Shown: positions 27,527-37,180 of the stretch, in pieces
How the letters are laid out: each line of letters opens with the position of its first letter
Numbering within the stretch: the first letter of the stretch is position 1
NCBI GenBank assembly: GCA_964195425.1
Contig: CAXMOM010000065.1
Location: forward strand, 62,001 to 126,000
DNA from: Glaciecola sp964195425
GTDB taxonomy: Bacteria > Pseudomonadota > Gammaproteobacteria > Enterobacterales > Alteromonadaceae
Direction: 5' to 3'
Length of the DNA: 64,000 nt
Translations under genes and position numbers: made by a program
The notes under the pieces: generated by a model
Database searches by the model: none
Told to the model about the DNA's origin: nothing
The model's input: only the letters and a program-made list of their open reading frames with translations

Positions 27527-28681
27527 ATGAACTTTGAATTGACCGATGATCAACAAGCTTACAGCGAAACAGCAAGACAGTTCTCTGAGCAAGAAATGGC
27601 ACCTTTTGCGGCAAAATGGGATCGCGAACATCATTTCCCTGTTGATGTAATAAGAAAAGCCGGTGACTTAGGTTTCTGTGGTCTATACACGCCCGAGGAT
27701 GCAGGTGGTTTAGGCTTGTCACGACTAGACTCATCTATTATTTTCGAACAGCTTGCCATGGGCTGCACAACCACCACCGCTATGCTCACTATTCATAATA
27801 TGGCGACTTGGATGGTAGCGACCTGGGGCACTGATGATGTTAAAAATAAATGGATGGCATCGTTGGTTTCGGGTGAGAATATTGCGAGTTATTGTTTGAC
27901 TGAACCCAGCAACGGTTCAGACGCAGCAAATATGAAAAGTACTGCAAAACTTCAAGGCGAAAATTACGTATTAAATGGTGCTAAAGCCTTTATATCAGGA
28001 GCTGGTGCAACCCAAGTGTTGGTAGTTATGGCCCGCACCGGCGGTAAAGGCGCAAATGGTGTATCGGCATTTTTTGTGCCCGCAAATACTGTGGGAATTG
28101 AATACGGTAAAGCTGAAGAAAAAATGGGGTGGAATGCCCAGCCTACCAGAACGGTAAGTTTTGACGACGTCACAATACCCAAAAACTATCTGCTTGGTGA
28201 AGAAGGTCAGGGTTTCAAATTTGCCATGCAGGGTCTAGATGGCGGGCGTATAAATATTGCTACCTGTTCAATAGGTACTGCGCAACAAGCTTTAAATACG
28301 GCTGCTGCTTATATGCAAGAGCGTGAACAATTTGGCAAGCCTTTGAGCACCTTTCAAGCACTGCAATTTAAACTTGCAGATATGGCCACCGAACTTGTTG
28401 CCGCTAGACAATTAGTTAGGCTAGCTGCGAGTAAAGTCGATACTAATAATGTTGATAAAAGCACCTATTGCGCGATGGCAAAACGTTTTGCAACAGATGT
28501 AGGCTTTGAAGTCTGTAATCAGGCGCTGCAAATTCATGGTGGTTATGGTTATATTAAAGAATATCCATTAGAGCGGCATGTGCGCGATGTCCGAGTACAT
28601 CAAATATTGGAAGGAACCAACGAAATTATGCGCGTGATCATTGCTCGAAGATTATTGTCTGACCTTCGTGAAGTACTATAA
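27527..28681 (+). CDS. Acyl-CoA dehydrogenase, probably isobutyryl-CoA dehydrogenase
   Basis: A 384-residue FAD enzyme of the short/branched-chain acyl-CoA dehydrogenase type. Signatures are YCLTEPSNGSDAANMKSTA (about residues 124-142), the GQGFKFAMQGLDGGRINIA block, IHGGYGYIKEYPLERHVRDV, and LEGTNEIMR with the catalytic glutamate near residue 362. Its position between mmsA and the hydratase/hydrolase gene makes isobutyryl-CoA to methacrylyl-CoA the likely reaction, the third step of valine degradation. Substrate choice is inferred from context rather than from a diagnostic residue. Confidence 0.9.
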   Translation: MNFELTDDQQAYSETARQFSEQEMAPFAAKWDREHHFPVDVIRKAGDLGFCGLYTPEDAGGLGLSRLDSSIIFEQLAMGCTTTTAMLTIHNMATWMVATWGTDDVKNKWMASLVSGENIASYCLTEPSNGSDAANMKSTAKLQGENYVLNGAKAFISGAGATQVLVVMARTGGKGANGVSAFFVPANTVGIEYGKAEEKMGWNAQPTRTVSFDDVTIPKNYLLGEEGQGFKFAMQGLDGGRINIATCSIGTAQQALNTAAAYMQEREQFGKPLSTFQALQFKLADMATELVAARQLVRLAASKVDTNNVDKSTYCAMAKRFATDVGFEVCNQALQIHGGYGYIKEYPLERHVRDVRVHQILEGTNEIMRVIIARRLLSDLREVL

Positions 28682-28694
28682 AGGCCGTTCCCCC

Positions 28695-29888
28695 ATGACT
28701 GATAAAATACTAATTGATGTATTTAAGACCCAATGTGATTTATCGATTGGGTGTATTACTTTGCACAAGCCTAAAGCGCTCAATGCACTTGATCTCGATA
28801 TGGTGCAAGCCGTTCAAGTACAATTGGATAGCTGGCGAAATGATGCCACCATAGGCGCTGTTTTTATTGACAGCGAAGGCGACAGGGCCTTTTGTGCAGG
28901 TGGTGATATAGTGTCTATGTATCAAGCGATGGCAAAACAACAAACACAAAATCCTAATGTACTGCCTGACTTTATGGCGCAGTTTTTTGAACAAGAATAC
29001 CGACTTGATTATGCTCTATATGCTTATCCAAAACCTATAATTTGTTGGGGTAACGGTATCATTATGGGCGGTGGTTTAGGTGTTTTTGCCGGCGCCAGTC
29101 ATAAAATAGTGACAGAAACTGCGCGTGTGGCGATGCCTGAAATAACCATAGGCTTATTTCCTGATGTGGGCGCTAGTTACTTTTTGAATAAAATGCCCGC
29201 TGGGGTAGGCAAGTTTTTAGGGCTAAGTGCCGCGAGTATAAATGCCGTTGATTGTATTAACATTGGCTTAGCAGACGCATTTTTACCGCACCATAATAAG
29301 CATTTGTTATTATCTGCATTGGCATCCCTCAATCAACTTGATGCCAATAGCATAGGCGATACCATTGCAGCCTTGAACAAGGATGCTGTTTTACAGCCAG
29401 AATGGTCAAGCCTTAACGGTAATTTAACACCTATACTGCCCTTTTTATCGCCACTGGCATTGCTTGACGATGTGGATGCAATCGATGAGTTTTTAGTTGT
29501 ATTACAAGCCCAGTTTCCCGATTTGAAGATTTCGCAAAAAGCGCTGAGAAGCTTCAGACATGGTAGCCTTATTACCGCTAAACTAATAATTGAACAGCTA
29601 AAGCGTAGTCAATCATTAAGCCTTGCCCAATGTTTTCAAATGGAATTGAGTATGGCGTATCAATGCAGCATAACAGGCGAGTTTCAAGAAGGAGTAAGAG
29701 CACTTCTAATTGACAAAGACAATAAGCCCAAATGGAAATACAGTAAAGCGAGCGATGTGCCTAGGGCATTAATTAGGGCGCATTTTGAACACTTCTCGCA
29801 AGCAGCTTCTGGTAGTAATTCTGCAGATAGTAAAAATACAAACCCACTTCAATCATTAGCGCAAGAATATGGAGAATATCGTGTATAA
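28695..29888 (+). CDS. Enoyl-CoA hydratase/isomerase family protein, likely 3-hydroxyisobutyryl-CoA hydrolase
   Basis: A 397-residue crotonase-fold protein. Its length and sequence fit the 3-hydroxyisobutyryl-CoA hydrolase branch better than the 260-residue hydratases. The N-terminal KPKALNALDLDMVQAV and the oxyanion-hole block DRAFCAGGDIVSMY are visible, followed by WGNGIIMGGGLGVFAGA and VAMPEITIGLFPDVGASYFL, where the glutamate and aspartate of the hydrolase branch sit. The ATG at 28695 is chosen over an earlier in-frame start, which would overlap the preceding gene by 40 bp. The operon supplies substrate from the upstream dehydrogenase and passes 3-hydroxyisobutyrate to MmsB. Confidence 0.88.
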   Translation: MTDKILIDVFKTQCDLSIGCITLHKPKALNALDLDMVQAVQVQLDSWRNDATIGAVFIDSEGDRAFCAGGDIVSMYQAMAKQQTQNPNVLPDFMAQFFEQEYRLDYALYAYPKPIICWGNGIIMGGGLGVFAGASHKIVTETARVAMPEITIGLFPDVGASYFLNKMPAGVGKFLGLSAASINAVDCINIGLADAFLPHHNKHLLLSALASLNQLDANSIGDTIAALNKDAVLQPEWSSLNGNLTPILPFLSPLALLDDVDAIDEFLVVLQAQFPDLKISQKALRSFRHGSLITAKLIIEQLKRSQSLSLAQCFQMELSMAYQCSITGEFQEGVRALLIDKDNKPKWKYSKASDVPRALIRAHFEHFSQAASGSNSADSKNTNPLQSLAQEYGEYRV

Positions 29889-30765
29889 AATTGCTTTTTT
29901 TGGATTAGGAAACATGGGTCTTGGTATGGCTAGTAATCTAGTTAAAGCAGGGAATGAGGTACACGTCTTCGATTTACTAGACAGTCAAATTGCCAAGGCT
30001 GTGGAAACAGGTGCTATTGCCGCGCCAAGTGCTGAGGCTGCGGTTGAATATAGTGATGTTGTGGTAAGTATGCTGCCGGCTGGGAAGCATGTAAAACAGC
30101 TTTATTCTGATCTTGTAGAAAAGGTTAAGCCAAACACGCTATTTATTGATTGCAGTACAATTGATGCTAGCGATGCTATAACTTTACACAGTATGCTTAA
30201 CGCCACAGGGCATCGTTTCGTAGATGCACCGGTGTCAGGTGGTGTCGCTGGCGCTGCCAATGGCACACTAACGTTTATTATTGGTGGAATAAAGACGGTA
30301 GTTGATCAAGCGATAGCCGTTTTAGAAGGAATGGGTAGTAATTGTTTCCACGCAGGTGACGCGGGCGCAGGGCAGGTTGCTAAAATTTGTAATAACATGC
30401 TACTGGCTATTTTAATGACGGGAACAAGCGAAGCCTTAAAGCTTGCAATAGATAACGGGCTAGACCCAAAAGTGATGTCGGATATAATGAAACAAAGTTC
30501 AGGCAACAATTGGGCGCTGGAAAAATACAATCCGGTTCCTAACATTATGGAAAACGTCCCTTCGTCAAACGGCTATCAGGGTGGCTTTATGGTCGACTTG
30601 ATGAATAAAGATTTGCACTTGGCGATGAGTGCGGCCGCGGCTACGCAATCAGTCGTACCAATGGGGGCGCTTGCAAAATCTATGTATCAATTACATGGTT
30701 TGAAAGGCAATGGAGCCAAGGATTTTTCTTCTATTTATGAAGCGTATTTAGATCAGTCAACGTAA
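29881..30765 (+). CDS. mmsB: 3-hydroxyisobutyrate dehydrogenase
   Basis: A 294-residue NAD-dependent beta-hydroxyacid dehydrogenase that oxidises 3-hydroxyisobutyrate to methylmalonate semialdehyde, the substrate of MmsA. The Rossmann start IAFFGLGNMGLGMASNLVKA, the substrate-binding motif FVDAPVSGGVAGAANGTLTF (about residues 119-138) and the catalytic lysine region GAGQVAKICNNMLLA (about 164-178) are all present. I prefer the GTG at 29881, since GGAG ends seven bases before it; it overlaps the upstream gene by 8 bp. An ATG at 29869 is an alternative. It closes the valine operon. Confidence 0.93.
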   Translation: MYKIAFFGLGNMGLGMASNLVKAGNEVHVFDLLDSQIAKAVETGAIAAPSAEAAVEYSDVVVSMLPAGKHVKQLYSDLVEKVKPNTLFIDCSTIDASDAITLHSMLNATGHRFVDAPVSGGVAGAANGTLTFIIGGIKTVVDQAIAVLEGMGSNCFHAGDAGAGQVAKICNNMLLAILMTGTSEALKLAIDNGLDPKVMSDIMKQSSGNNWALEKYNPVPNIMENVPSSNGYQGGFMVDLMNKDLHLAMSAAAATQSVVPMGALAKSMYQLHGLKGNGAKDFSSIYEAYLDQST

Positions 30766-30797
30766 AATTAGCCTCAGTAGCTTTAACAGGTCATACA

Positions 30798-31346
30798 ATG
30801 AATAAAACGCTATTCTTAGACCGCGATGGCGTTATCAACGTTAATCATGGGTATGTTTATCAAACTGACAACTTTGATTTTATTGATGGTATTGTTGATT
30901 TGGTTAAGCGCGCCAACCAATCGGCTTACAAGGTTGTAGTAGTAACCAATCAATCGGGGATTGGAAGAGGCTACTATTCCGAGCAACAATTTTTATTACT
31001 AAACGATTGGATGATCGCAACATTTGCTAAGCAAGAAGCACGAATAGACAAAGTCTACTTTTGTCCTCATCATCCAACGCTGGCAATCTCCCATTATTTG
31101 CAAGACTGCGACTGTCGCAAGCCGAAAGTAGGCATGGCCGTAAATGCACAAAATGACTTGTCGATAGATGTAACCCAATCAATTATGGTGGGTGATAAAC
31201 AATCGGACGTCGATTTTGCGATAAACGCTAAAATCAGCAATATGTATTTGTTTAATCCAACGCTGAGCTCCTCAAAAAATACTGTATTAGAATCGGGCAC
31301 GCTTCTTCATCAAATATCTAAGCTGAATATGGTTACCTTCCCCTAG
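30798..31346 (+). CDS. gmhB: D-glycero-beta-D-manno-heptose 1,7-bisphosphate 7-phosphatase
   Basis: A 182-residue HAD-family phosphatase of the ADP-heptose pathway for LPS core. Motif I is LFLDRDGVINVNHGY (nucleophile and acid/base aspartates near residues 7 and 9), motif II is VVVTNQSGIGRGYY, a zinc-binding loop is FCPHHP and DCDCRKPKVGM, and motif III/IV is IMVGDKQSDVDFAINA. The two-cysteine zinc loop and overall length are diagnostic for GmhB. It follows mmsB by 32 bp on the same strand; co-transcription is possible but there is no pathway link. Confidence 0.93.
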   Translation: MNKTLFLDRDGVINVNHGYVYQTDNFDFIDGIVDLVKRANQSAYKVVVVTNQSGIGRGYYSEQQFLLLNDWMIATFAKQEARIDKVYFCPHHPTLAISHYLQDCDCRKPKVGMAVNAQNDLSIDVTQSIMVGDKQSDVDFAINAKISNMYLFNPTLSSSKNTVLESGTLLHQISKLNMVTFP

Positions 31347-31743
31347 ATAACTAATAACGCATAAACTTTACGAGTTATAACTTAAACAATTAAGATTACT
31401 TTCCCTTCTAAGTATAAATAACATTTACATCTAAATTTAAATTAAACTATTGATATTGATAGCATTAATATTTTTATTACCATCATTTTTATTCTATAAA
31501 GTAAGTTGGATGTTTCATGAATCTTTTTACTTAATAAAAAGTTGAATGGTTAAGTTTTTAAAGGATACTTAACGGTGTAGTTTACATCTTGTTCACATTT
31601 GTACTTTCTTAGTAAAATAATACAAGCACGTATTGGTTTAGTGAGCAATTGATTCATGCGGTTGCTGATATAAGTACTAGTCGCTTTAATCGCAATGAAT
31701 TCACTTTGTGCACAGTAAGAACGACAAATTCCGGAGTTAAGTC
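31347..31743. other. Gene-free stretch, promoter region of the dead glucosidase
   Basis: About 400 A+T-rich bases. I looked for a LacI-type palindromic operator with a central CG and did not find a convincing one. No terminator with a clear stem and T-run was found after gmhB. Confidence 0.35.
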
Positions 31744-33436
31744 ATGAAACTAGCCGCTATCAATAGAAAATGGTGGAAAGAAGCAGTTGTTTATCAACTT
31801 TATCCACGCAGTTTTCAAGATTTTTGTGGAGATGGTGTGGGTGATTTGCGCGGCATCATTAGTCGATTAGACTATATTGAAAGTTTAGGCATAGATGTAG
31901 TTTGGTTAAATCCATGCTATCAGTCGCCTAACGATGACAATGGCTACGATATTTCTAATTATCGTGAAATTATGACTGAATTTGGCAACATGAAAGACTT
32001 TGACGAGCTTCTTGCCGGTATCCATGCTCGTGGTATTAAGTTGGTGATGGATTTAGTCGTTAATCATTCAAGCGATGAGCACGAGTGGTTTAAACAGGCG
32101 TGACTCTCGCGTGACAATCCATATCGCGACTATTACCACTGTTGGTATGCTGAAAAAGGTACGCCTCCTGCTAGATGGAGCTACTTTGATAAAAAAGGAG
32201 ATGCGTGGAAGTATGATGAACAAACCGATGCCTATTACCTCCATTATTTTTCAGAAAAACAACCTGATTTGAATTGGGGAAATCCTGCACTTCGCAAAGA
32301 AATCTACGACATGATGCATTTTTGGTTTAAAAAAGACATAGATGGTTTTCGTATGGATGTAATCACCTTCATTTCAAAACACGATGGGTATCCAGAATTT
32401 GAAGCTGCCTATCAAGGGCAGAATATGATTGATATGTATGCTCAAGGCCCTCGTTTACAGGAATCTCTTGAAAGAGATGCACAAGGAAGTATTAAGTCAT
32501 TACGACATTATGACCTTAGCTGAAGGGCCAGGGATACATATTAAGAACGTGCTCAACTTAGTAAATGAATCTCGTCATGAATTGAATATGAACTACCATT
32601 TTGATCATCAATCAATTAGCTTAAGCGATCGTCATGTACTTAATGACGATTTTCAGAATTTAGTTAAGTTTAAAAATGTAATGTCGCAATGGGACAAAGC
32701 ACTTAATACCCAAGGATGGAATACTATTTATTTAGGCAATCATGACTTTCCTCGCATGGTGTCGCGATGGGCAAATGATGCTCCAGAATTTCGCGCCGCG
32801 GCATCTAAAATGTTAACGACTTATTTACTATCTATGCGTGGTACTCCCCATTACTATATGGGAGATGAAATTGGAATGTCGAATATAAAGTTTGATGATA
32901 TCGGCGATTATAGCGACTTAATGACTCTTAATTGGTTTCATTTGACGAAAGTTGAGGGCGGCGATACACAGGCATTATTAGAGTCTCACAAGATAACAGG
33001 AAGAGACAACGCCCGCACTCCAATTCAATGGGACAACACGCATAATGCCGGATTTACAAACGGCAAGCCTTGGTTAACAGTAAATCCGAACTACATTAGC
33101 GTAAATGTTGCCGAGCAGCAAAACAGGGCCTACTCAGAGTTGAATTATTTTCGTAAAATTGTGAGATTACGCAAAGATAATTTGATATTAGTTTATGGAA
33201 GTTATGAACTCTTACATGCAGAGCATACTCAGCTATACGACTATACTAGAAGTATTGATGACAAAAAGCTGCTGGTGTTGTTGAATTTTTCTGATAGACC
33301 CATTGATGAAGTTATTCCATTAGGATTGCAATTGGGTAAGCTTATAATCAACAATTTTCCTGATTTTGATTGTTGCCAAAAAACATTTCGCTTATTGCCT
33401 TACCAATCGGTAATAATTGAAATTGAAATTGAATAG
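31744..33436 (+). pseudogene. GH13 alpha-glucosidase / oligo-1,6-glucosidase, disrupted
   Basis: The protein is a GH13 enzyme for alpha-glucosides. It begins WWKEAVVYQLYPRSFQD and shows LVMDLVVNHSSDEHEWF (region I), DGFRMDVITFISK (region II with the nucleophile), and WNTIYLGNHDFPRM (region IV). Two lesions break it. TGA at 32101-32103 replaces the arginine expected in HEWFKQA-R-LSRDNPYRDYY, and a one-base insertion near 32467 moves the frame so that KEMHKEVLSHYDIMTLAEGP is read in +1. The rest is open to 33436. No signal peptide is present, so the ancestor was cytoplasmic. It belonged to the sugar-uptake locus with the LacI regulator and TonB receptor. Confidence 0.9.
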
Positions 33437-33519
33437 TAATACTCCTGTATGCTTATTACATAGTAGTTATCTAGTAATTAGCGATTTTACCTAGTACTAA
33501 AGCAAAGCGAAAATAAAGT

Positions 33520-34554
33520 ATGTCTGTCATTAAAAAACGTAATCTCACCCTCAAAGACTTAGCGCTCTCTTTAAATACGTCTACCGCGACTATTTCAAAC
33601 GCATTTAACCGTCCCGATCAATTGTCGGCTAAAAGACGTGAAAAAATACTAGCAGCCTGCAAAGAATTAGGTTACGACGGCCCTAATAAGGCTGCACAAA
33701 TATTGCGTAAAGGTAAATCTAATATTATCGCATTGGTGCTTACTGATAGCATTGAATATATGGTGACCGACCCGGTAGCAAGCTCATTTATTCAAGGAGT
33801 TACCAGGGTTCTTAAACAAAAACAAAAACATTTACTTTTGTATGCGGGAGACTCAGAAAGCATTCGCGATGTAATTGATTTTGTCGATGGATTTATTTGT
33901 TATGGCGCACCACGTAACACCAACCTTATAAGCCAAGTAAGCATTCAACACAAACCTGTAGTTACGGTGGATTATAATTTGAGTGGCTGTCCATCTGTTA
34001 ATATTGATAACGACCAGGCCGCTTATCAAATAGCCAAATTAGCGATTAAAAAGACGGATAAAGTGGCTATTATTGGCCTTCGCCTAATTGACGCTAATCA
34101 TACTTGCCGGATTTATGATGCTCCTCTAATAGATGTTGACCATTGCGTTACTCACAGGCGACTTGAAGGTTATTACAAGGCATTAGCCGATTCGGGCGTT
34201 GAGTTACCAAGTGGCAGCATATGGCACACACCAGAAAACAATCATAAGTTTGCCAAGCAAGCGGCTTTAGAAGTACTTAATACTAGACCTAGGCCCACGG
34301 TTATTTTATGTATGAGTGACCTTATTGCAATTGAAGTACTTCAATGCGCTAAAGAGTTAGGTATCAATGTACCTGATGACTTACGTATAACCGGGTTTGA
34401 CGGCATAAGTGAAGTGATAAGAGTCACACCAAATATTTCTACGGTGAGCCAATCCAGCGTTGAGAAGGGTGTTGCCGCAGCCACAATGGTTTTGAACGGC
34501 TCAACAACAAGCGTGGTATTACCTTATACAATACAAAAAGGGGGGACGCTCTAA
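33520..34554 (+). CDS. LacI-family transcriptional regulator
   Basis: A 344-residue regulator. The N-terminal helix-turn-helix and hinge read LTLKDLALSLNTSTATISNAF and AAQILRKGKSNIIALVL. The periplasmic-binding-protein-like sensor domain follows, with VDGFICYG and CMSDLIAIEVLQCAKELGI, and ends with the usual ITGFDGI near residue 290. The frame is intact. It lies 83 bp after the broken glucosidase gene on the same strand. Its presumed targets (glucosidase, TonB receptor, halogenase) are all pseudogenes, so it is probably an orphan; effector and operator are unknown. Confidence 0.92.
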   Translation: MSVIKKRNLTLKDLALSLNTSTATISNAFNRPDQLSAKRREKILAACKELGYDGPNKAAQILRKGKSNIIALVLTDSIEYMVTDPVASSFIQGVTRVLKQKQKHLLLYAGDSESIRDVIDFVDGFICYGAPRNTNLISQVSIQHKPVVTVDYNLSGCPSVNIDNDQAAYQIAKLAIKKTDKVAIIGLRLIDANHTCRIYDAPLIDVDHCVTHRRLEGYYKALADSGVELPSGSIWHTPENNHKFAKQAALEVLNTRPRPTVILCMSDLIAIEVLQCAKELGINVPDDLRITGFDGISEVIRVTPNISTVSQSSVEKGVAAATMVLNGSTTSVVLPYTIQKGGTL

Positions 34555-34968
34555 ATAAGTTGTACACTGTTTTCAGTGTAATTAAGTTACCACCCTATGT
34601 GTCGAGTCTCAAACAGCTTGGGCGGAAGTTTCAAGCTAATGAACTGAAACTTTGGAGACGCCTTCATGTCCCTTGCTAGGGTTGAATGTTTGCTATCCAT
34701 TGGGATTGATTGGACAAGTGAACAAAACAAAAGGTGCTGATGAAAAGTGCCCGGTGCTTAGATCGCCAATAGTATTGTGCCTTGATGGTGTTTTATTTCC
34801 TATTATTGCATTTGGCGTTAGTCCAGAATTTGTTGAAATAATCGCGGGGGGGGGTAAATGTAAATTCATTGTTGCCACCGCATTTAGTATCCAATAGCAT
34901 TTTACTTCTACCTATTCAGAAGAAATTTAAAACTCTATACCGATGCTTCTCCTTTTTCCTGGCGGTTA
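34555..34968 (+). other. Unassigned stretch with a G9 run, before the GGDEF-EAL remnant
   Basis: A frame from 34652 to 34897 is open for 81 codons (PLGLIGQVNKTKGADEKC, then LCLDGVLFPIIAFG), but I cannot assign it to a family. It may be an eroded fragment of another gene of the locus. It contains nine consecutive G at 34846-34854, unusual in this A+T-rich DNA. From about 34900 the text leads into the coiled region of the following gene, suggesting that the N-terminal sensor part of that gene has been lost or scrambled. Confidence 0.35.
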
Positions 34969-36684
34969 TTGGTGACTACCAGTGAAAAATTAATGCAACA
35001 AATGCAAGAAAAAGAGGAAAGACTGCGACAGGCGGCTGCAGTTTTTGATAATACAAGCGAAGGCGTTATTCCGACCGATGACTGTTTTAATGTTATTAAC
35101 ATCAATAATGCATTCGAAAAAATGCTTGTGAAATATTTAGGTCACAAAAGCCCTAATATTCATACATTTGTTAATTTTACGAATGATGATTTCTCCGACG
35201 TTTGTGAAGAAATAGACCGTGCTAGCTTCTGGAAAAGGGAAGTCGTTTATCACAGCGACTCAAATAGTGAGCGCGCTGGTTTAATTTCCATTCACCCTAT
35301 AAAAGATGTTTATGGCTCAGTAATTAACCATGTGGTGGTATTAACTGATATAACTGAGATCCGTTATGCTCAGAAGCAACTAATGTTTCTAGTAAACAAT
35401 GATCCTTTAACGGGCTTGTCAAACTGAAGGGTTTTGCTTGAAAATACAGAGTGTAGCTTGAAAGTTGCATGTAGATTTGAGCATAAGCTTGCGCTATTAG
35501 TAATAGATTTAGAGCATTTTAAGAATATTAATAATAGCTATGGACATCAAGCTGGAGATGAGTTGCTTATTGATGTTGAGCAACGTATGACAAAGCGGAT
35601 CCGCTCAGTAGATACGCTTTGTCGATTAGGTGGTGATGAGTTTGCAGTACTTATTGCAAAAGTAGATAAATTTGAAGAATCGGCACAAATAGCCAAAGGG
35701 ATAATAGAATCTCTTCGTGGGCCTTGGAGACTAAGCAATGGTGTGCAAGTTCATATCGGGGCAAGCATAGGCATAAGTCTTTATCCTGAGCATAGAGACA
35801 CTGCACAATTGCTGATGCAAAGCGCCGATGCTGCTTTATACAAAGCCAAAAGAATAAAACGTGGAACCTTTGAGTTTTTTACTCAAGACATGACGGATGC
35901 CTCGCGTAAAAAGATTGAGATGGAGGCGCGCTTGCGTAAATGTGTCGAGGAAGACCATTTGGAAGTTTTTTTAAAACACAAGTAAACATAGTTACTGGGA
36001 AAATATTCGGTGCAGATGCCCTAGTTCGATGGAACGATCCAGTACAAGGCTATATACAGGCCAAGGCTATATACAGGCCAATGAATTTATTCCACTTGCT
36101 GAGTCAACGGGCTTAATTGAACACATAGGTACGATAGTGATGAAAAAAATCTGTTTGCAAGGAAAAGCCTGGATTGATGCTGGGAATGAGCCCCTGTTAT
36201 TATCTGATAACCTTTCACCCTATCAATTACTATACGGAAATACAGTAGAAGTTGTAGAAGACATACTAAAAGAAAGAGGCTATTCGCCACATTGTCTTGA
36301 ACTCGAGTTGACGGAAAGTGCATTGATGGAAAGAGAGGACTAAGTTGTGCCAGTCTTGAGTGCTTTGCGCGCCTTGGGTATACGTATAGCAATTGATGAC
36401 TTTGGCACAGGCTATTCATCCTTAGCTTATTTAAGACGATTTCCAATTGATACACTTAAAATTGATAAGAGTTTTATTGATGATATTACTGAATCAAACG
36501 ACAATAAAGAACTCGCTTCTACAATTATTTTAATGGGGCATAACTTAGGGTTTCACGTCATTGCAGAGGGTGTTGAAACTGAATGTCAGTTAGCATTTTT
36601 GAAAAAAAATGTAATTCATATTAGGGATATATTAATAGCCCTGCTATTTCAGCAGAAAAATTTATTAAATTAATTACCCACTAG
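34969..36684 (+). pseudogene. PAS-GGDEF-EAL cyclic-di-GMP protein, multiply disrupted
   Basis: The order is coiled segment (EKLMQQMQEKEERLRQ), PAS-like domain (VFDNTSEGVIPTDD), GGDEF domain with LCRLGGDEFAVLIAK intact, then an EAL domain whose signature is shifted (CLELELTESALM, IDDFGTGYSSLAYLRRFP). Lesions seen: TGA at 35425-35427; loss of one base in the T7 run at 35966-35972; a 17-bp tandem duplication at 36046-36079; TAA at 36341-36343; an indel in the A8 run at 36602-36609; and TAG at 36622-36624 where CAG (YQGY) is expected. No translated product could contain both domains. The ancestor would have made or degraded cyclic-di-GMP at the membrane. Confidence 0.88.
36046..36079 (+). repeat. 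17-bp tandem duplication within the EAL domain
   Basis: The unit AAGGCTATATACAGGCC occurs twice back to back. One copy restores the expected protein VQGYIQANEFIPLAEST; two copies add 17 bp and shift the frame. This is a direct trace of a recent slippage or duplication event. Confidence 0.9.
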
Positions 36685-36750
36685 CGTCTTCAGGTATTCA
36701 TCATGGGCTAGTAATTGTGCTAAGGGCTGGCGTTTTACGGTTCTTATCTG

Positions 36751-37015
36751 CTAAAAAGTACGAATGAGCTCTTCATTACTGGGTACTTTTGCTGCAGGGT
36801 GGTAATCGGTAGGGAAAACACCTTGCCCTAGCATCACCTGTAGCCATGATGCATCTCTAAAAATATCGTTGTTGTCGTTAAAAATAGCTGCAGTATCGGC
36901 AAATGTGGTCAGTTTATTTGCGAGTCTATTGGGTATTTTCATGGTGCGCATATCATTCCAAAAATCTGAATCTGTGCGTTGTGTTAAATGATAAGGATTG
37001 ATCGGATTGTCCTTC
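36751..37015 (-). pseudogene. C-terminal remnant of a tryptophan-halogenase-like gene
   Basis: The last 85 or so codons read NPINPYHLTQRTDSDFWNDM and FRDASWLQVMLGQGVFPTDY, then HPAAKVPSNEELIRTF and stop. These are the conserved C-terminal helices of the flavin-dependent tryptophan halogenase family (WxQVM..G), often encoded beside TonB receptors in Alteromonadales sugar loci. The N-terminal 80% of the gene, including the FAD-binding GxGxxG, is missing. At its 5' end the sequence runs straight into the 3' part of the TonB receptor gene, so a deletion has joined the two. The boundary near 37015 is approximate. Confidence 0.75.
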
Positions 37016-37114
37016 AATGGGTAGTCCATTGTCGAGTTCGGCATCTATGAAAGTCGCAGACGTTGCGATTCCAAAACCTTCTAATGCATCTGAGTAGGTT
37101 CCTAAAGCTAGGTT

Positions 37115-37180
37115 AACTCTAAACTCTAAACTCTAAACTCTAAACTCTAAACTCTAAACTCTAAACTCTAAACTCTAAAC
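37115..37180 (-). repeat. Heptanucleotide tandem repeat (TAGAGTT)9 inside the TonB receptor gene
   Basis: On the plus strand AACTCTA is repeated nine times without error, followed by AAC. The flanking code reads SGLEFRV before and NLALGTYSDALEGFG after, so the ancestral gene needed only about two units; roughly seven were added. Seven bases are not a multiple of three, so each unit gained or lost changes the frame. Confidence 0.95.

Noticed and set aside
31347..31743. LacI operator upstream of the glucosidase gene
   Set aside because: No convincing palindrome with a central CG was found by eye.
37115..37180. CRISPR or telomere-like array
   Set aside because: Seven-base units without spacers; the flanks are TonB-receptor coding sequence.
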